From the NCBI RefSeq assembly GCF_014650115.1, contig NZ_BMUI01000017.1:148999-212998 (forward strand): a stretch of 64,000 nucleotides of DNA. Direction: 5' to 3'. This DNA is from Streptomyces olivaceoviridis. Lineage in GTDB: Bacteria; Actinomycetota; Actinomycetes; Streptomycetales; Streptomycetaceae. The translations under genes were made by a program, and so were the position numbers. Every line of letters begins with the position of its first letter. The stretch's first letter is position 1. The notes beneath the pieces are model-generated. The model saw only the letters and a program-made list of their open reading frames with translations. It ran no database searches and had not been told where the DNA came from. Shown piece after piece: positions 35,728-43,699 of this stretch.

Positions 35728-35804
35728 GTCCGCGACAGTAGGGGCCGCCGCCCCGCGGCTCTTGACCATGAGCGCATGGGCTGTGATCCGGCAGCGCAGC
35801 CCCG

Positions 35805-35821
35805 GTCACTGTCTTGTCACT
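35805..35821. promoter_or_regulatory. Tandem GTCACT half-sites upstream of the AraC gene
   Basis: GTCACT occurs at 35805-35810 and 35816-35821, 11 bases apart, one helical turn, in the 201-base divergent gap between the MFS and AraC genes. AraC proteins often bind such direct half-site pairs. This is a weak, positional argument only. Confidence 0.3.
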
Positions 35822-35928
35822 CTTTTCGCACATCCACCGGCCTACGCTCCCGGCGAGGCGGAGCCGACTGCGGATTCCCCGGCACGGCCGCTTCAAACAC
35901 AGCAACGGTTCAGAGGCAAGGGCGGTTC

Positions 35929-36912
35929 ATGTCCCGCACAGGCACATCCCTCATCGGCAGGCGCACGGTCGGCCCATCCACGGCCGGCACGTCACCGGGC
36001 AGCAGGATGCGGCGGATGCCCATGGGCCTGGACATCGTGATCAGGGACGCGGTACCCGCAGGCCTGCCCCGGGAGAGGCCGCCGAGCGCGCCGCCGGCTC
36101 CCGCCGCGGGTCCCCGGCGGCTCATCGCCCGGGAAGGCGGCGAGTACCTCTTCGTGGGGCTGCGCGGCGCCGGCGGCGTCTTACTCGGGCGGCAGTCCGC
36201 CACGGACACGGCCCTCGGCCCCGGCGACATCTGCTTCTACGACGTGCACCAGCCCCCGGTGCTGGACTTCCCCCGGCACGCCCGCCTGAAGGTCTTCCTG
36301 CTCTCGCGCCACCTGCTCGGGCTGGCCCGGTCGGACGTGCCCCGCCTCACACACGCCCCGGTCACCCCGACGTCCCGGCTGGGCGCCCTGTTCTCGCCGT
36401 TCCTGTCCGACTTCGCCGACACGGCGGCGGCCCGGTCCGCGGTCGGCGACATGCTCGCCTGGAACGCCGTGAGCCTGCTGTCCACCCTGGCCGGCGAACA
36501 TCTGGCCGACCAGGCGCGGGGGCGGGAGCCGGACACCCGGGCGCCGCTGATGTCGGACATCCTGGACTTCATCGACCTGCGGCTCAGCGACACCGGCCTG
36601 TCCCCGAAGACGATCGCCCGCGCGCACCACATCTCCGTCCGCTACCTGCACAAGCTGTTCCGGGAGGAGGGCACGACGGTCGGCCGGCTCATCCAGCGCC
36701 GGCGGCTGGCCGAGTGCCGGCGCGTCCTCACCCTGCGTTCCGCGGAGAACCTGACCATCGCGGCTGTCGCGCACCGCTGGGGCTTCGCGAGCCCCACCCA
36801 CTTCAGCCGTGTGTTCCGCGCCACCTACGGGATGTCGCCCAGTGAATGGCGGGAGTTGGCCGGGCGGGGCGACCGGGAGGCCGGGGGAATGCCCCGGCCT
36901 CCCGGTCCGTGA
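35929..36912 (+). CDS. AraC-family transcriptional regulator
   Basis: The 327-residue protein starts at ATG 35929 behind AAGGGCGG. Its N-terminal half is the AraC-binding-like domain (ALGPGDICFYDVHQPPVLDF), and its C-terminal 100 residues contain both helix-turn-helix motifs (SPKTIARAHHISVRYLHKLF; LTIAAVAHRWGFASPTHFSRVFR). The DNA-binding half closely matches the regulator at 14751, so the two arose by duplication and may share target sites. The coding sequence ends inside a 16-bp terminator stem, so its last residues (GDREAGGMPRPPGP) are shaped by the hairpin. Confidence 0.92.
   Translation: MSRTGTSLIGRRTVGPSTAGTSPGSRMRRMPMGLDIVIRDAVPAGLPRERPPSAPPAPAAGPRRLIAREGGEYLFVGLRGAGGVLLGRQSATDTALGPGDICFYDVHQPPVLDFPRHARLKVFLLSRHLLGLARSDVPRLTHAPVTPTSRLGALFSPFLSDFADTAAARSAVGDMLAWNAVSLLSTLAGEHLADQARGREPDTRAPLMSDILDFIDLRLSDTGLSPKTIARAHHISVRYLHKLFREEGTTVGRLIQRRRLAECRRVLTLRSAENLTIAAVAHRWGFASPTHFSRVFRATYGMSPSEWRELAGRGDREAGGMPRPPGP
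36871..36907. terminator. 16-bp terminator stem overlapping the AraC gene's 3' end
   Basis: GACCGGGAGGCCGGGG (36871-36886) pairs perfectly with CCCCGGCCTCCCGGTC (36892-36907) around a 5-base loop. The stop codon lies at 36910-36912, so the terminator is almost wholly coding. It can also end the converging DUF1275 transcript (stop at 36921). Confidence 0.85.
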
Positions 36913-36920
36913 CTCCTCCG

Positions 36921-37658
36921 TCAGGACGTCGGCTTGGTCCAGGCGGCACCGTCGGCGGACAGACGGTGGGTCATCACGGAGGTGACCGCCAGGAGCAGCA
37001 GGCACAGGCCCAGGGTGAACACGAGGTGCCCGTGCAGGACGAGTTCCGCGCCGACGAGGGCGCCGAGCAGCATGGCCACCACGGACAGGATCCGCCGGCC
37101 GGGCCTCGGCGCCGCACCGCCCGCCGCCGGCGAGTCCGCGGCCAGACCCGTGAGGGTCAGCGTCAGTACGGTCGTGGTGAGGTCCGGCACGCCGAGGCGC
37201 CGGGCGACCGCGTTCTGCAACCCCATGGCGAGCCCGAGGCACACGATGAGCGTGTACTCGACGCCGGTGGTGACCCGGCCGTCGGCGACCGCCGTGACGA
37301 CGACGGTGACGGCGACCAGCACCGTCTGCGCGGCGGTGGCCGTCTTCAGCAGGTTCCCGCGGTGCCCCGCGAACCGGGTTCCCAGCCGGCCGCCGGTCAG
37401 CGCGCCGGCGAGGAAGGCCGCCAGCGCGACGACGGAGGCGAGCACGGACAGGGTCTGGGCACCTGCCAGGGCGAAGCCGAGGAACACCACGTTGCCCGTC
37501 ATGTTGGCGACGAAGACGTGGCCCAGTGCCAGATAGCTCACCGCGTCGACCAGACCGGTCACCACGGTCAGGGTGAGCATCAGGGGAGGCAGCGGGCCGT
37601 GCCGGTCGCCCTTGGGCGGGACGAGCGTGTGGGCCGCGTCAGTCAGCAGGCTGCGCAT
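36921..37658 (-). CDS. DUF1275 (YoaK-family) membrane protein
   Basis: The 245-residue protein has about six membrane segments and the family opening LTVVTGLVDAVSYLALGHVFVANMTGNVVFLGF (TGLVDAVSYLALG and NMTGN being the marks). The function of the family is not established. Its 5' end overlaps the upstream DoxX gene by 20 bases, so it is translated from the same message, as last gene of the amidohydrolase-isochorismatase-DoxX series. Confidence 0.9.
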   Translation of the reverse strand: MRSLLTDAAHTLVPPKGDRHGPLPPLMLTLTVVTGLVDAVSYLALGHVFVANMTGNVVFLGFALAGAQTLSVLASVVALAAFLAGALTGGRLGTRFAGHRGNLLKTATAAQTVLVAVTVVVTAVADGRVTTGVEYTLIVCLGLAMGLQNAVARRLGVPDLTTTVLTLTLTGLAADSPAAGGAAPRPGRRILSVVAMLLGALVGAELVLHGHLVFTLGLCLLLLAVTSVMTHRLSADGAAWTKPTS

Positions 37659-38163
37659 AGGTCTTTCCTTCCGGTACCAGGGGCGGGCGGTGCAGCACGA
37701 GCCGGGTCAGCAGCCCGCTCGCCGGGCCGATCACGATCGCGGCGACCGCGACCCACACCCTCCACGGTGTGATGCCCAGCGCGTGGTCGAGGGACCACGC
37801 GCCGGGCCCCGTGAGGGCCAGCGCCGCGGAGACGACCACGAGGACCAGCGGGTACTCGTAGCCGTCGTTCTGCACCCACAGGCCCTTGGGCCGCTTGACG
37901 GTGCCCGCGACCGTCATCACGCCCATGGCGGCCATCGCCGCCAGGGGCGTGAGCAGACCGGCGGTCAGGAACAGGCCGGCCCCGATCTGGCTGACGCCCG
38001 CGACGACCGCGGTCAGCCGGCCCCCACGGAACCCGTCGTGCCGGAACTCCTCGGTTCCGCCTGCCAAGCCGTGGCCCCCGAGCCGGAAGCTCACCTTCTG
38101 CACCCCGTGGCCGGCGATGAGGAGTCCCGCCACCACCCGGAGGACCAGCAGTCCCGCGTCCAT
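37639..38163 (-). CDS. DoxX-family membrane protein
   Basis: 174 residues from ATG 38163, which follows GGAAGAG. Four membrane helices are visible, with the DoxX features LLVLRVVAGLLIAGHGVQKV near the N-terminus, the glycine-rich FRLGGHGLAGGTEEF loop, and GLFLTAGLLTPLAA. DoxX proteins are linked to redox homeostasis and thiosulfate:quinone oxidation in some species. Overlap with the DUF1275 gene and 52 bases to the isochorismatase-like gene suggest one operon. Confidence 0.9.
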   Translation of the reverse strand: MDAGLLVLRVVAGLLIAGHGVQKVSFRLGGHGLAGGTEEFRHDGFRGGRLTAVVAGVSQIGAGLFLTAGLLTPLAAMAAMGVMTVAGTVKRPKGLWVQNDGYEYPLVLVVVSAALALTGPGAWSLDHALGITPWRVWVAVAAIVIGPASGLLTRLVLHRPPLVPEGKTYAQPAD

Positions 38164-38215
38164 CTCTTCCTGCCTGTTCCTGACTCGGTCCTTGATCGCT
38201 GTGCTGGGGAGGGGA

Positions 38216-38878
38216 TCAGCCGGCCGCGTGGCCACCGATGAAGGTCTGGGCGTACACCAGGCCGAGGCCGTAGGCGCCGCCGTGCTCCTTCACGACCTCC
38301 GTCACCGGCACGTACGTCTCGCCGCGGGCCCAGTCACGCTGGAGCTCCAGCAGCACCTGCACCCAGGTGACCGGCACGGCGCCGCCCTGGATCATGCGCT
38401 GGACGGCGTGCTCGTGGGCCTGCGGGCTGACACCGCCGGACGCGTCGGTGACGACGTACACCTCGTAGCCCTGGGCGATGGCGGAGAGCACCGGCAGCAC
38501 GACGCAGACCTCGGTCCACAGACCGGCGATGACGAGCTTCTTGCGGCCGGTCGCCTTGACGGCCTCGACGAACGCGGCGTCCTCCCAGGCGTTCATCGTG
38601 GTGCGGTCGACGATCTTCTGGTCCGGGAACACGTCCGCGAGCTGCGGCAGGATCGGACCGGAGAAGGACTCGGCGGCCACGGTGCTCAGCACGACGGGCA
38701 CGTCGAACACCTTGGCGGCCTTGGCCAGACCCAGGGTGGAGTTGATGATCGCGGTGCGGTCGCCGCTGCCGGTGCCGAAGAACATCTGCGGCTGGTGGTC
38801 CACGAACAGGACCGCGCAGTTGTCCGGGGTCAGCAGGTCGGGGCTGGGGGACGCGGTGACCTGGGCGATGTCGACCAT
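38216..38878 (-). CDS. Isochorismatase-like cysteine hydrolase (YcaC type)
   Basis: The 220-residue protein starts at ATG 38878. The catalytic triad of the cysteine hydrolase superfamily is visible: Asp in AVLFVDHQPQMF (about residue 27), Lys in the KTTMNAWEDAAF-like region and Cys in VIAGLWTEVCVVLPVL (about residue 118). YcaC-type members are octameric hydrolases with unknown physiological substrate. The gene lies 103 bases behind the amidohydrolase gene and before DoxX. Confidence 0.88.
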   Translation of the reverse strand: MVDIAQVTASPSPDLLTPDNCAVLFVDHQPQMFFGTGSGDRTAIINSTLGLAKAAKVFDVPVVLSTVAAESFSGPILPQLADVFPDQKIVDRTTMNAWEDAAFVEAVKATGRKKLVIAGLWTEVCVVLPVLSAIAQGYEVYVVTDASGGVSPQAHEHAVQRMIQGGAVPVTWVQVLLELQRDWARGETYVPVTEVVKEHGGAYGLGLVYAQTFIGGHAAG

Positions 38879-38981
38879 GAGAGTGCCTTTCCATTCTTGA
38901 GTAACGGCGCGGACGGCGTCCGCGCCGGGCAACGACCGTCCTGGGGACGGGGTCTGTGGGTGTGGACGGAGCGGGGACCGC

Positions 38982-40859
38982 TCAGAGGACGAAGCAGGGA
39001 TCGAACGGCATGTCGGCGGCGCCGGGGGCCAGACCGCGCCGTGCGCGCCAGGCGCGGTGCTGCTCCGACTCCGCGACGGCCTCGCCGAGGGCCTCGGCCT
39101 GGCGCACACCGGCCGGCCTGGACGCCTGGTAGCCGCCGAAGTGCGCCACCGGGCTCCACGCGGGGGTGACGGGCGGCAGTTCCTCGTCCAGGCCCTCGTA
39201 CTCGCGGGCGGCGTAGACGATCCGGCCGCCGGTGACCGTGAGCAGGGACTCGATGTTCGCGATCTCCGGCTCCGGCACGGTGAAGTAGTCGTCGGACAGC
39301 ACCGCGAGGTCCGCGTAGCACCCCGGCCGCAGCACGCCCTTGACCTGCTCCTCGCCGGTCAGTTCGGCGCCGGCGACGGTGAACATCCGCAGTGCGGTCT
39401 CCCGGTCGACGCGGTTGCCGGGGGAGCGGAGCACCAGGTCGCCGATGTCCCGTCCGCTCACCAGCCAGTGCAGGGCGACCCAGGGGTTGTAGGTGGAGAC
39501 CCGGGTGGCGTCCGTACCGGCGGCCACGGTCAGTCCGCGGTCCAGCATGGCCCGGATGGGCGGGGCGTCCGCGGCGGCTCCGGGGCCGTAGCGGCGCAGG
39601 AACGCCTCGCCCTGGAAGTACAGCCGGTTCTGGACGGACATGGCACCGCCGAGCGCGGCGACACGGTCGAGGCTCTGCGTGGACACGGTCTCCGCGTGGT
39701 CGAACAACCACCGGTTCCCCGCCGGGAAGAGCCCCTCGGCGGCCAGCTTCTCGAAGACCGCGAGATCCCGGCGGATCGTCTCGTCGTACGTGGCGTGCAG
39801 CCGGAACCCCCAGCCGTTCTCCATGAGAAGACGCACGGCCTTCTCGAACTCGCCCTCGTAGTCGCCGAGTTCCGGGCGCGGCTGGCTGAAGTTCTCGAAG
39901 TCCGCCGCCGCCCAGGTGAGGTTCTCGCCCGCGCCGTTGAGACGCAGCCACGCGTCCCCGTCCTCCGGGCGGGCCATCTCGATCCAGCGCGTCAGGTCGG
40001 CTATCTCCTGGCCCGCGGTCTGCGGGAAGAGGTGGTACGCGATGCGCAGCGACAGCTGACCGGCCTTCGCCAGCTCGATGACGGTGCTGTAGTTCTCGGG
40101 GAAGTTCTGGAAGCCGCCGGCGGCGTCGATCGCCGAGGTCAGGCCGAACCGGTTGAGCTCGCGCAGGAAGTGACGGGTCGACACCTTCTTGTCCTCGCCC
40201 TCCAGGACCGGCGCCTTGGCCAGCGTCGAGTAGAGGATGAGGGCGCTCGGCGCGGCCAGCAGCATGCCGGTCGGCTCGCCGTCCCGGCCGCGGACGATCT
40301 GCCCGCCCTTCGGGTCGGGCGTGTCCTTGGCGAACCCGGCGGCCCGCAGCGCCGCCCGGTTGAGGACGGCCGACTGGTACAGGTGCAGCACGAACACCGG
40401 GGTGTCGGGGGCGGCGGCGTTCAGCTCGGCCACCGTCGGCAGCCGCCGCTCGGCGAACTGGTCGGCCGACCAGCCTCCGACCACCCGCACCCACTGGCCC
40501 TTCGGCGTCCGCGCGGCCTGTTCCCGCAGCATCGCCAGGGCCTGGCGGAGCGTCCGGACCCCGTCCCAGCGAAGCTCCAGGACGTAGTTGAGACCGCCCC
40601 GGATCACGTGCAGATGGGCGTCGTTGAGCCCCGGGATCATCCGTCGGCCGAGCGCGTCCACCACCTTCGTGGCGGGCCCGACGTGCGGGGCGACGTCCTT
40701 GTCGTCGCCTACGACCGTGATGACACCGTCTCGCACCGCGAGCGCCTCGGCACGCGGGCGGCGCGGGTCCCCCGTATGGATGCTGGCGTTGCGGACGACC
40801 AGCTCCGCGGCGTCGTCGATGGCCTGGGGAACAAGCCCGCCGACCGGCATGACAGACAC
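38982..40859 (-). CDS. YtcJ-like amidohydrolase family 3 protein
   Basis: The 625-residue metal-dependent hydrolase opens with ADVVRNA-type beta sandwich sequence (ELVVRNASIHTGDPRRPRAEA), then the metal motif GLNDAHLHV near residue 79. A later GTDATRVSTYNPWVALHWLV and the closing beta strands (GCYADLAVLSDDYFTVP) are typical of the YtcJ group. These enzymes cleave amides or related bonds; the substrate is unknown. The GTG start at 40859 has AGGAGG 10 bases upstream. It is first in a minus-strand operon that continues with the isochorismatase-like, DoxX and DUF1275 genes. Confidence 0.9.
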   Translation of the reverse strand: MSVMPVGGLVPQAIDDAAELVVRNASIHTGDPRRPRAEALAVRDGVITVVGDDKDVAPHVGPATKVVDALGRRMIPGLNDAHLHVIRGGLNYVLELRWDGVRTLRQALAMLREQAARTPKGQWVRVVGGWSADQFAERRLPTVAELNAAAPDTPVFVLHLYQSAVLNRAALRAAGFAKDTPDPKGGQIVRGRDGEPTGMLLAAPSALILYSTLAKAPVLEGEDKKVSTRHFLRELNRFGLTSAIDAAGGFQNFPENYSTVIELAKAGQLSLRIAYHLFPQTAGQEIADLTRWIEMARPEDGDAWLRLNGAGENLTWAAADFENFSQPRPELGDYEGEFEKAVRLLMENGWGFRLHATYDETIRRDLAVFEKLAAEGLFPAGNRWLFDHAETVSTQSLDRVAALGGAMSVQNRLYFQGEAFLRRYGPGAAADAPPIRAMLDRGLTVAAGTDATRVSTYNPWVALHWLVSGRDIGDLVLRSPGNRVDRETALRMFTVAGAELTGEEQVKGVLRPGCYADLAVLSDDYFTVPEPEIANIESLLTVTGGRIVYAAREYEGLDEELPPVTPAWSPVAHFGGYQASRPAGVRQAEALGEAVAESEQHRAWRARRGLAPGAADMPFDPCFVL

Positions 40860-41282
40860 GTGTGCGAGACCTCCTGCGTGGTGGGCGTCCTGGATGTCCG
40901 CCGCGCCCGCGCTCGGTGGCCGGGAACAGCGACGAGCGGGGCGACGGGAAACGCGATCAAAGACGCGGGCGAGAACAGCGGCGATGGCGTGGGAGTCCGC
41001 CGTCGTACCCGATGGGCGAAGCGCAACCGCTGTGCCCTCACGCTAGGGCCGGGGAACACCGCCGTGTATCCCCTCCGTGCACTGACCCGTACCCCACAGT
41101 GCACTCGGCGCGCGGCGGGCGGCATGCGTGCACTTTGAGGACGCCACGCGTGCACGGACGGGCAATCGCCCCGCCGGCAGCGGCTCTACTGTTGCCCTCA
41201 GCGGCGCCGGAGTGCCCAGCACGTCGTTCCGGCTCGTATGCCGGAACGACCGGTGCCCCCTATGCATGTCCAGGAGATTCAC
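40860..41282. promoter_or_regulatory. 423-base divergent control region with four GTGCAC boxes
   Basis: No gene is seen here. It separates the divergent YtcJ-like amidohydrolase and the esterase at 41283. GTGCAC occurs four times, at 41077-41082, 41099-41104, 41128-41133 and 41150-41155, with centre spacings of 22, 29 and 22 bases, so it forms two equal pairs. TAGCGT at 41045-41040 (minus) is a candidate -10 for the amidohydrolase operon, which places the nearest box around -40, where activators bind. TACTGT at 41187-41192 might serve the plus-strand esterase. Confidence 0.55.
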
Positions 41283-42254
41283 ATGTCTGACGCCCAGGCC
41301 CCGGTGACCCCGGTGCTGGAGCCCGCCGCGGCCGAGTTCGTGGCGGCGACCGCCAACCCGCCCTACCTCTTCGACCTGGCCCCCGCCGAGGGTCGCAAGG
41401 CCGTCGACGAGGTCCAGTCCGGCGAGATCGACAAGCCCGCCGTCGACGAGGAGTGGATCACCGTCCAGGGCGGCCCCACCGGCAGCGTCCGGGCACGGAT
41501 CGTCAAGCCCGCCGGCGCCACCGGCACCCTCCCCGTCATCTTCTACATCCACGGCGCCGGCTGGGTCTTCGGCAACGCCCACACCCACGACCGCCTGGTG
41601 CGCGAACTCGCCGTCGGCGCCGACGCGGCCGTGGTCTTCCCCGAGTACGACCTCTCTCCCGAGGTCCGCTACCCGGTCGCCATCGAGCAGAACTTCACCG
41701 TCGCCAAGTGGGTCGTGGAGGAGGGTGCCTCCAAGGGCCTGGACGGCTCCCGCCTCGCCGTGGCCGGTGACTCCGTCGGCGGCAACATGACCGCCGCGCT
41801 GACCCTGATGGCCAAGGAACGCGGCGGCATCCCGCTCGTGCAGCAGGTGCTGTTCTACCCGGTCACCGACGCGAACTTCGACACGCCGTCGTACCACCAG
41901 TTCGCCACCGGCTACTTCCTGCGCCGCGACGGCATGCAGTGGTTCTGGGACCAGTACACCACCGACGAGTCCGAGCGGGCCCAGATCACCGCCTCCCCGC
42001 TGCGCGCCACCACCGAGCAGCTCACCGGTCTGCCCCCGGCCCTGGTCATCACCGGCGAGGCCGACGTGCTGCGCGACGAGGGCGAGGCGTACGCCAACAA
42101 GCTCCGCGAGGCCGGTGTGCCCGTCACCTCCGTCCGCTTCCAGGGCATCATCCACGACTTCGTGATGCTCAACGCGCTGCGCGGCACGCACGCCGCCGAG
42201 GCCGCCATCACCATGGCGGTCCGCACGCTGCACGCGGCCCTGCACACCGCCTGA
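41283..42254 (+). CDS. Alpha/beta hydrolase, hormone-sensitive lipase (HSL) family
   Basis: The 323-residue esterase starts at ATG 41283, 8 bases after an AGGAG site. It has the HSL oxyanion motif as HGAGW (residues about 91-95), where most members have HGGG, and the nucleophile elbow GDSVGG near residue 165. The catalytic Asp and His fit GEADVLRDEG and IHDF. The family hydrolyses short-chain esters. The second alpha/beta hydrolase follows 20 bases later in the same operon, and the pair may be under the same AraC-type control as the divergent amidohydrolase. Confidence 0.9.
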   Translation: MSDAQAPVTPVLEPAAAEFVAATANPPYLFDLAPAEGRKAVDEVQSGEIDKPAVDEEWITVQGGPTGSVRARIVKPAGATGTLPVIFYIHGAGWVFGNAHTHDRLVRELAVGADAAVVFPEYDLSPEVRYPVAIEQNFTVAKWVVEEGASKGLDGSRLAVAGDSVGGNMTAALTLMAKERGGIPLVQQVLFYPVTDANFDTPSYHQFATGYFLRRDGMQWFWDQYTTDESERAQITASPLRATTEQLTGLPPALVITGEADVLRDEGEAYANKLREAGVPVTSVRFQGIIHDFVMLNALRGTHAAEAAITMAVRTLHAALHTA

Positions 42255-42274
42255 CCGCGAGGAGACACACGGAC

Positions 42275-42991
42275 ATGAGCACCACTCCCACCGTCGTCCT
42301 GGTGCACGGCGCCTTCGCCGACGCGGCGAGCTGGTCCGGGGTCATCGAGGAACTCCAGAGCCACGGCGTTCCCGTGATCGCGCCGCCGAACCCGCTGCGT
42401 GGCCTCGCGTCCGACGCCGCGTACGTCGCCTCCGTCGCCTCCCAGATCGACGGTCCGGTCGTGCTGGTCGGCCACTCGTACGGCGGTGCGCTGATCACCG
42501 TGGCCGGCACCACCGAGAACGTCGTCGGCCTCGTCTACGTCGCCGCCTACGCCCTCGAAGAGGGCGAGAGCCTCGGCGAGCTCCAGGGCCGCTTCCCGCT
42601 CTCGCCGCTGGTGAGCAACCTCAAGCAGTGGACGTACCCCGTCCCGGGCGGCGAGCCCGCCGTCGAGGTCACCATCGCCGAGGACGCCTTCCCGTCGGTC
42701 TTCGCCGCCGACGTGCCCGCGGAGGTCACCAGGATCCTCGCGGCCGCGCAGCGTCCGCTGGCCGCCGCGGCCTTCGAGGAGACGGCATCCGCCGCCGCCT
42801 GGAAGACCAAGCCGTCCTGGGCCCTGGTGGCCGGCGCGGACAACGCCATCAACCCGGAGGTGGAGCGCTTCGGCGCGAAGCGGGCCGGGGCGACGATCGT
42901 CGAGATCGAGGGCGCCTCGCACGCCGTGGCCGTCTCCCAGCCGAAGGCCGTCGCCGAGCTGATCCGCGACGCGGTCCGCGCGACCGGCTGA
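42275..42991 (+). CDS. Alpha/beta hydrolase
   Basis: A 238-residue hydrolase from ATG 42275, behind GAGGAGA. HGAFADAASW gives the oxyanion region, GHSYGG the Ser nucleophile (about residue 70) and SHAVAVSQP the catalytic His. It is a paralogue of the protein at 11048, which shares the PTVVLVHGAFADAxSW opening and the ANPLRGLAxDAAYV segment but has lost the Ser. The group includes salicylate-esterase-like hydrolases, but the substrate is not known. A 14-bp hairpin follows the stop. Confidence 0.9.
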   Translation: MSTTPTVVLVHGAFADAASWSGVIEELQSHGVPVIAPPNPLRGLASDAAYVASVASQIDGPVVLVGHSYGGALITVAGTTENVVGLVYVAAYALEEGESLGELQGRFPLSPLVSNLKQWTYPVPGGEPAVEVTIAEDAFPSVFAADVPAEVTRILAAAQRPLAAAAFEETASAAAWKTKPSWALVAGADNAINPEVERFGAKRAGATIVEIEGASHAVAVSQPKAVAELIRDAVRATG

Positions 42992-43006
42992 CCCGGCTCC
43001 ACGAAC

Positions 43007-43046
43007 GACCGCGCGGACGCCTCCCCCGTATCGCGTCCGCGCGGTC
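43007..43046 (+). terminator. Strong hairpin after the hydrolase operon
   Basis: GACCGCGCGGACGC (43007-43020) pairs perfectly with GCGTCCGCGCGGTC (43033-43046) around a 12-base loop, 15 bases after the hydrolase stop. It separates the hydrolase operon from the aldolase remnant and the halogenase cluster. Confidence 0.85.
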
Positions 43047-43050
43047 TCGC

Positions 43051-43437
43051 GTGCCCGCGCCGCACGTGGACGGCGTCCGCGCCTACCGCGACGTCCTCTC
43101 CGCGCGGACGGGTGTGCGCCACGCCCACCACGATCTCGGCCTGGGCGTGGCCCGTTCTGTCGTCGCCGTCGAGAACGGCGTCACCCGCGTCGACGTCTCG
43201 CCGGCCGGGCAGGGCGCCGGGGCGGGCAACGAGGTGCGGGCGGACCGCGAGACCCTCACCCTCGGCCACGCCGGCGTGTACTCCAGCTTCCTCCGCCGCG
43301 CCGGGGCCGCCGCCCGCCGGTACGGCGTCGACACCCGCGGGATCCTCGTCGAGACCGGCCGGCGCCAACTGGTCGGCGGCCAGGAGGACGTGATCACCGG
43401 CATCGCACTCGACCTCGCACACCCGGCCGTCGGGTGA
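43051..43437 (+). pseudogene. 4-hydroxy-2-oxovalerate aldolase remnant (DmpG/MhpE/HsaF type)
   Basis: The frame encodes 128 residues that match the C-terminal third of the class II pyruvate aldolase of meta-cleavage pathways. HAHHDLGLGVARSVVAVENG corresponds to the metal-binding GHxNLxLGVANSVAAVxAG segment, followed by GQGAGAGN. The next matching part, AGVYSSFLRRA and GRRQLVGGQEDVITGIAL, is the communication domain. About 45 residues between GAGAGN and DRETLTLG are missing, as is the whole N-terminal 200-residue barrel with the catalytic Arg-Asp. GTG 43051 could still start translation, but the product cannot be a working aldolase. No acetaldehyde dehydrogenase partner is nearby. Confidence 0.8.
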
Positions 43438-43617
43438 ACACAGGTGCATGAGGCCCTGAATGGAAGCGGTATCGGGAATTCCAGGATTCCGGGGCCCGGC
43501 GAAAAGGCGCCCCTTGATGGCGCGTTAGCGACTAGGCGAAACAGCACGAGAGCTGTCTCGCAGGTCAAAGGCACGCACGCGATCGTGACTCCGGCCGACG
43601 CGCCCTTCACAAGCGGG

Positions 43618-43642
43618 CTCGCCGCTGTTTACAGTCGGCGAG
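43618..43642 (+). other. Stem-loop in the halogenase leader
   Basis: CTCGCCG (43618-43624) pairs with CGGCGAG (43636-43642), and inner CTGT/ACAG bases can extend the stem with one bulge. It lies 57 bases before the halogenase ATG, in a 262-base gap that is less GC-rich than its surroundings. It could be a leader hairpin or an operator. No other feature was recognised in this gap. Confidence 0.4.
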
Positions 43643-43699
43643 AGCGGGCTCGGGTGTTCTTCCACTGTGCAGAAGAGATGGCCGAAAGTCAGGTGACGC

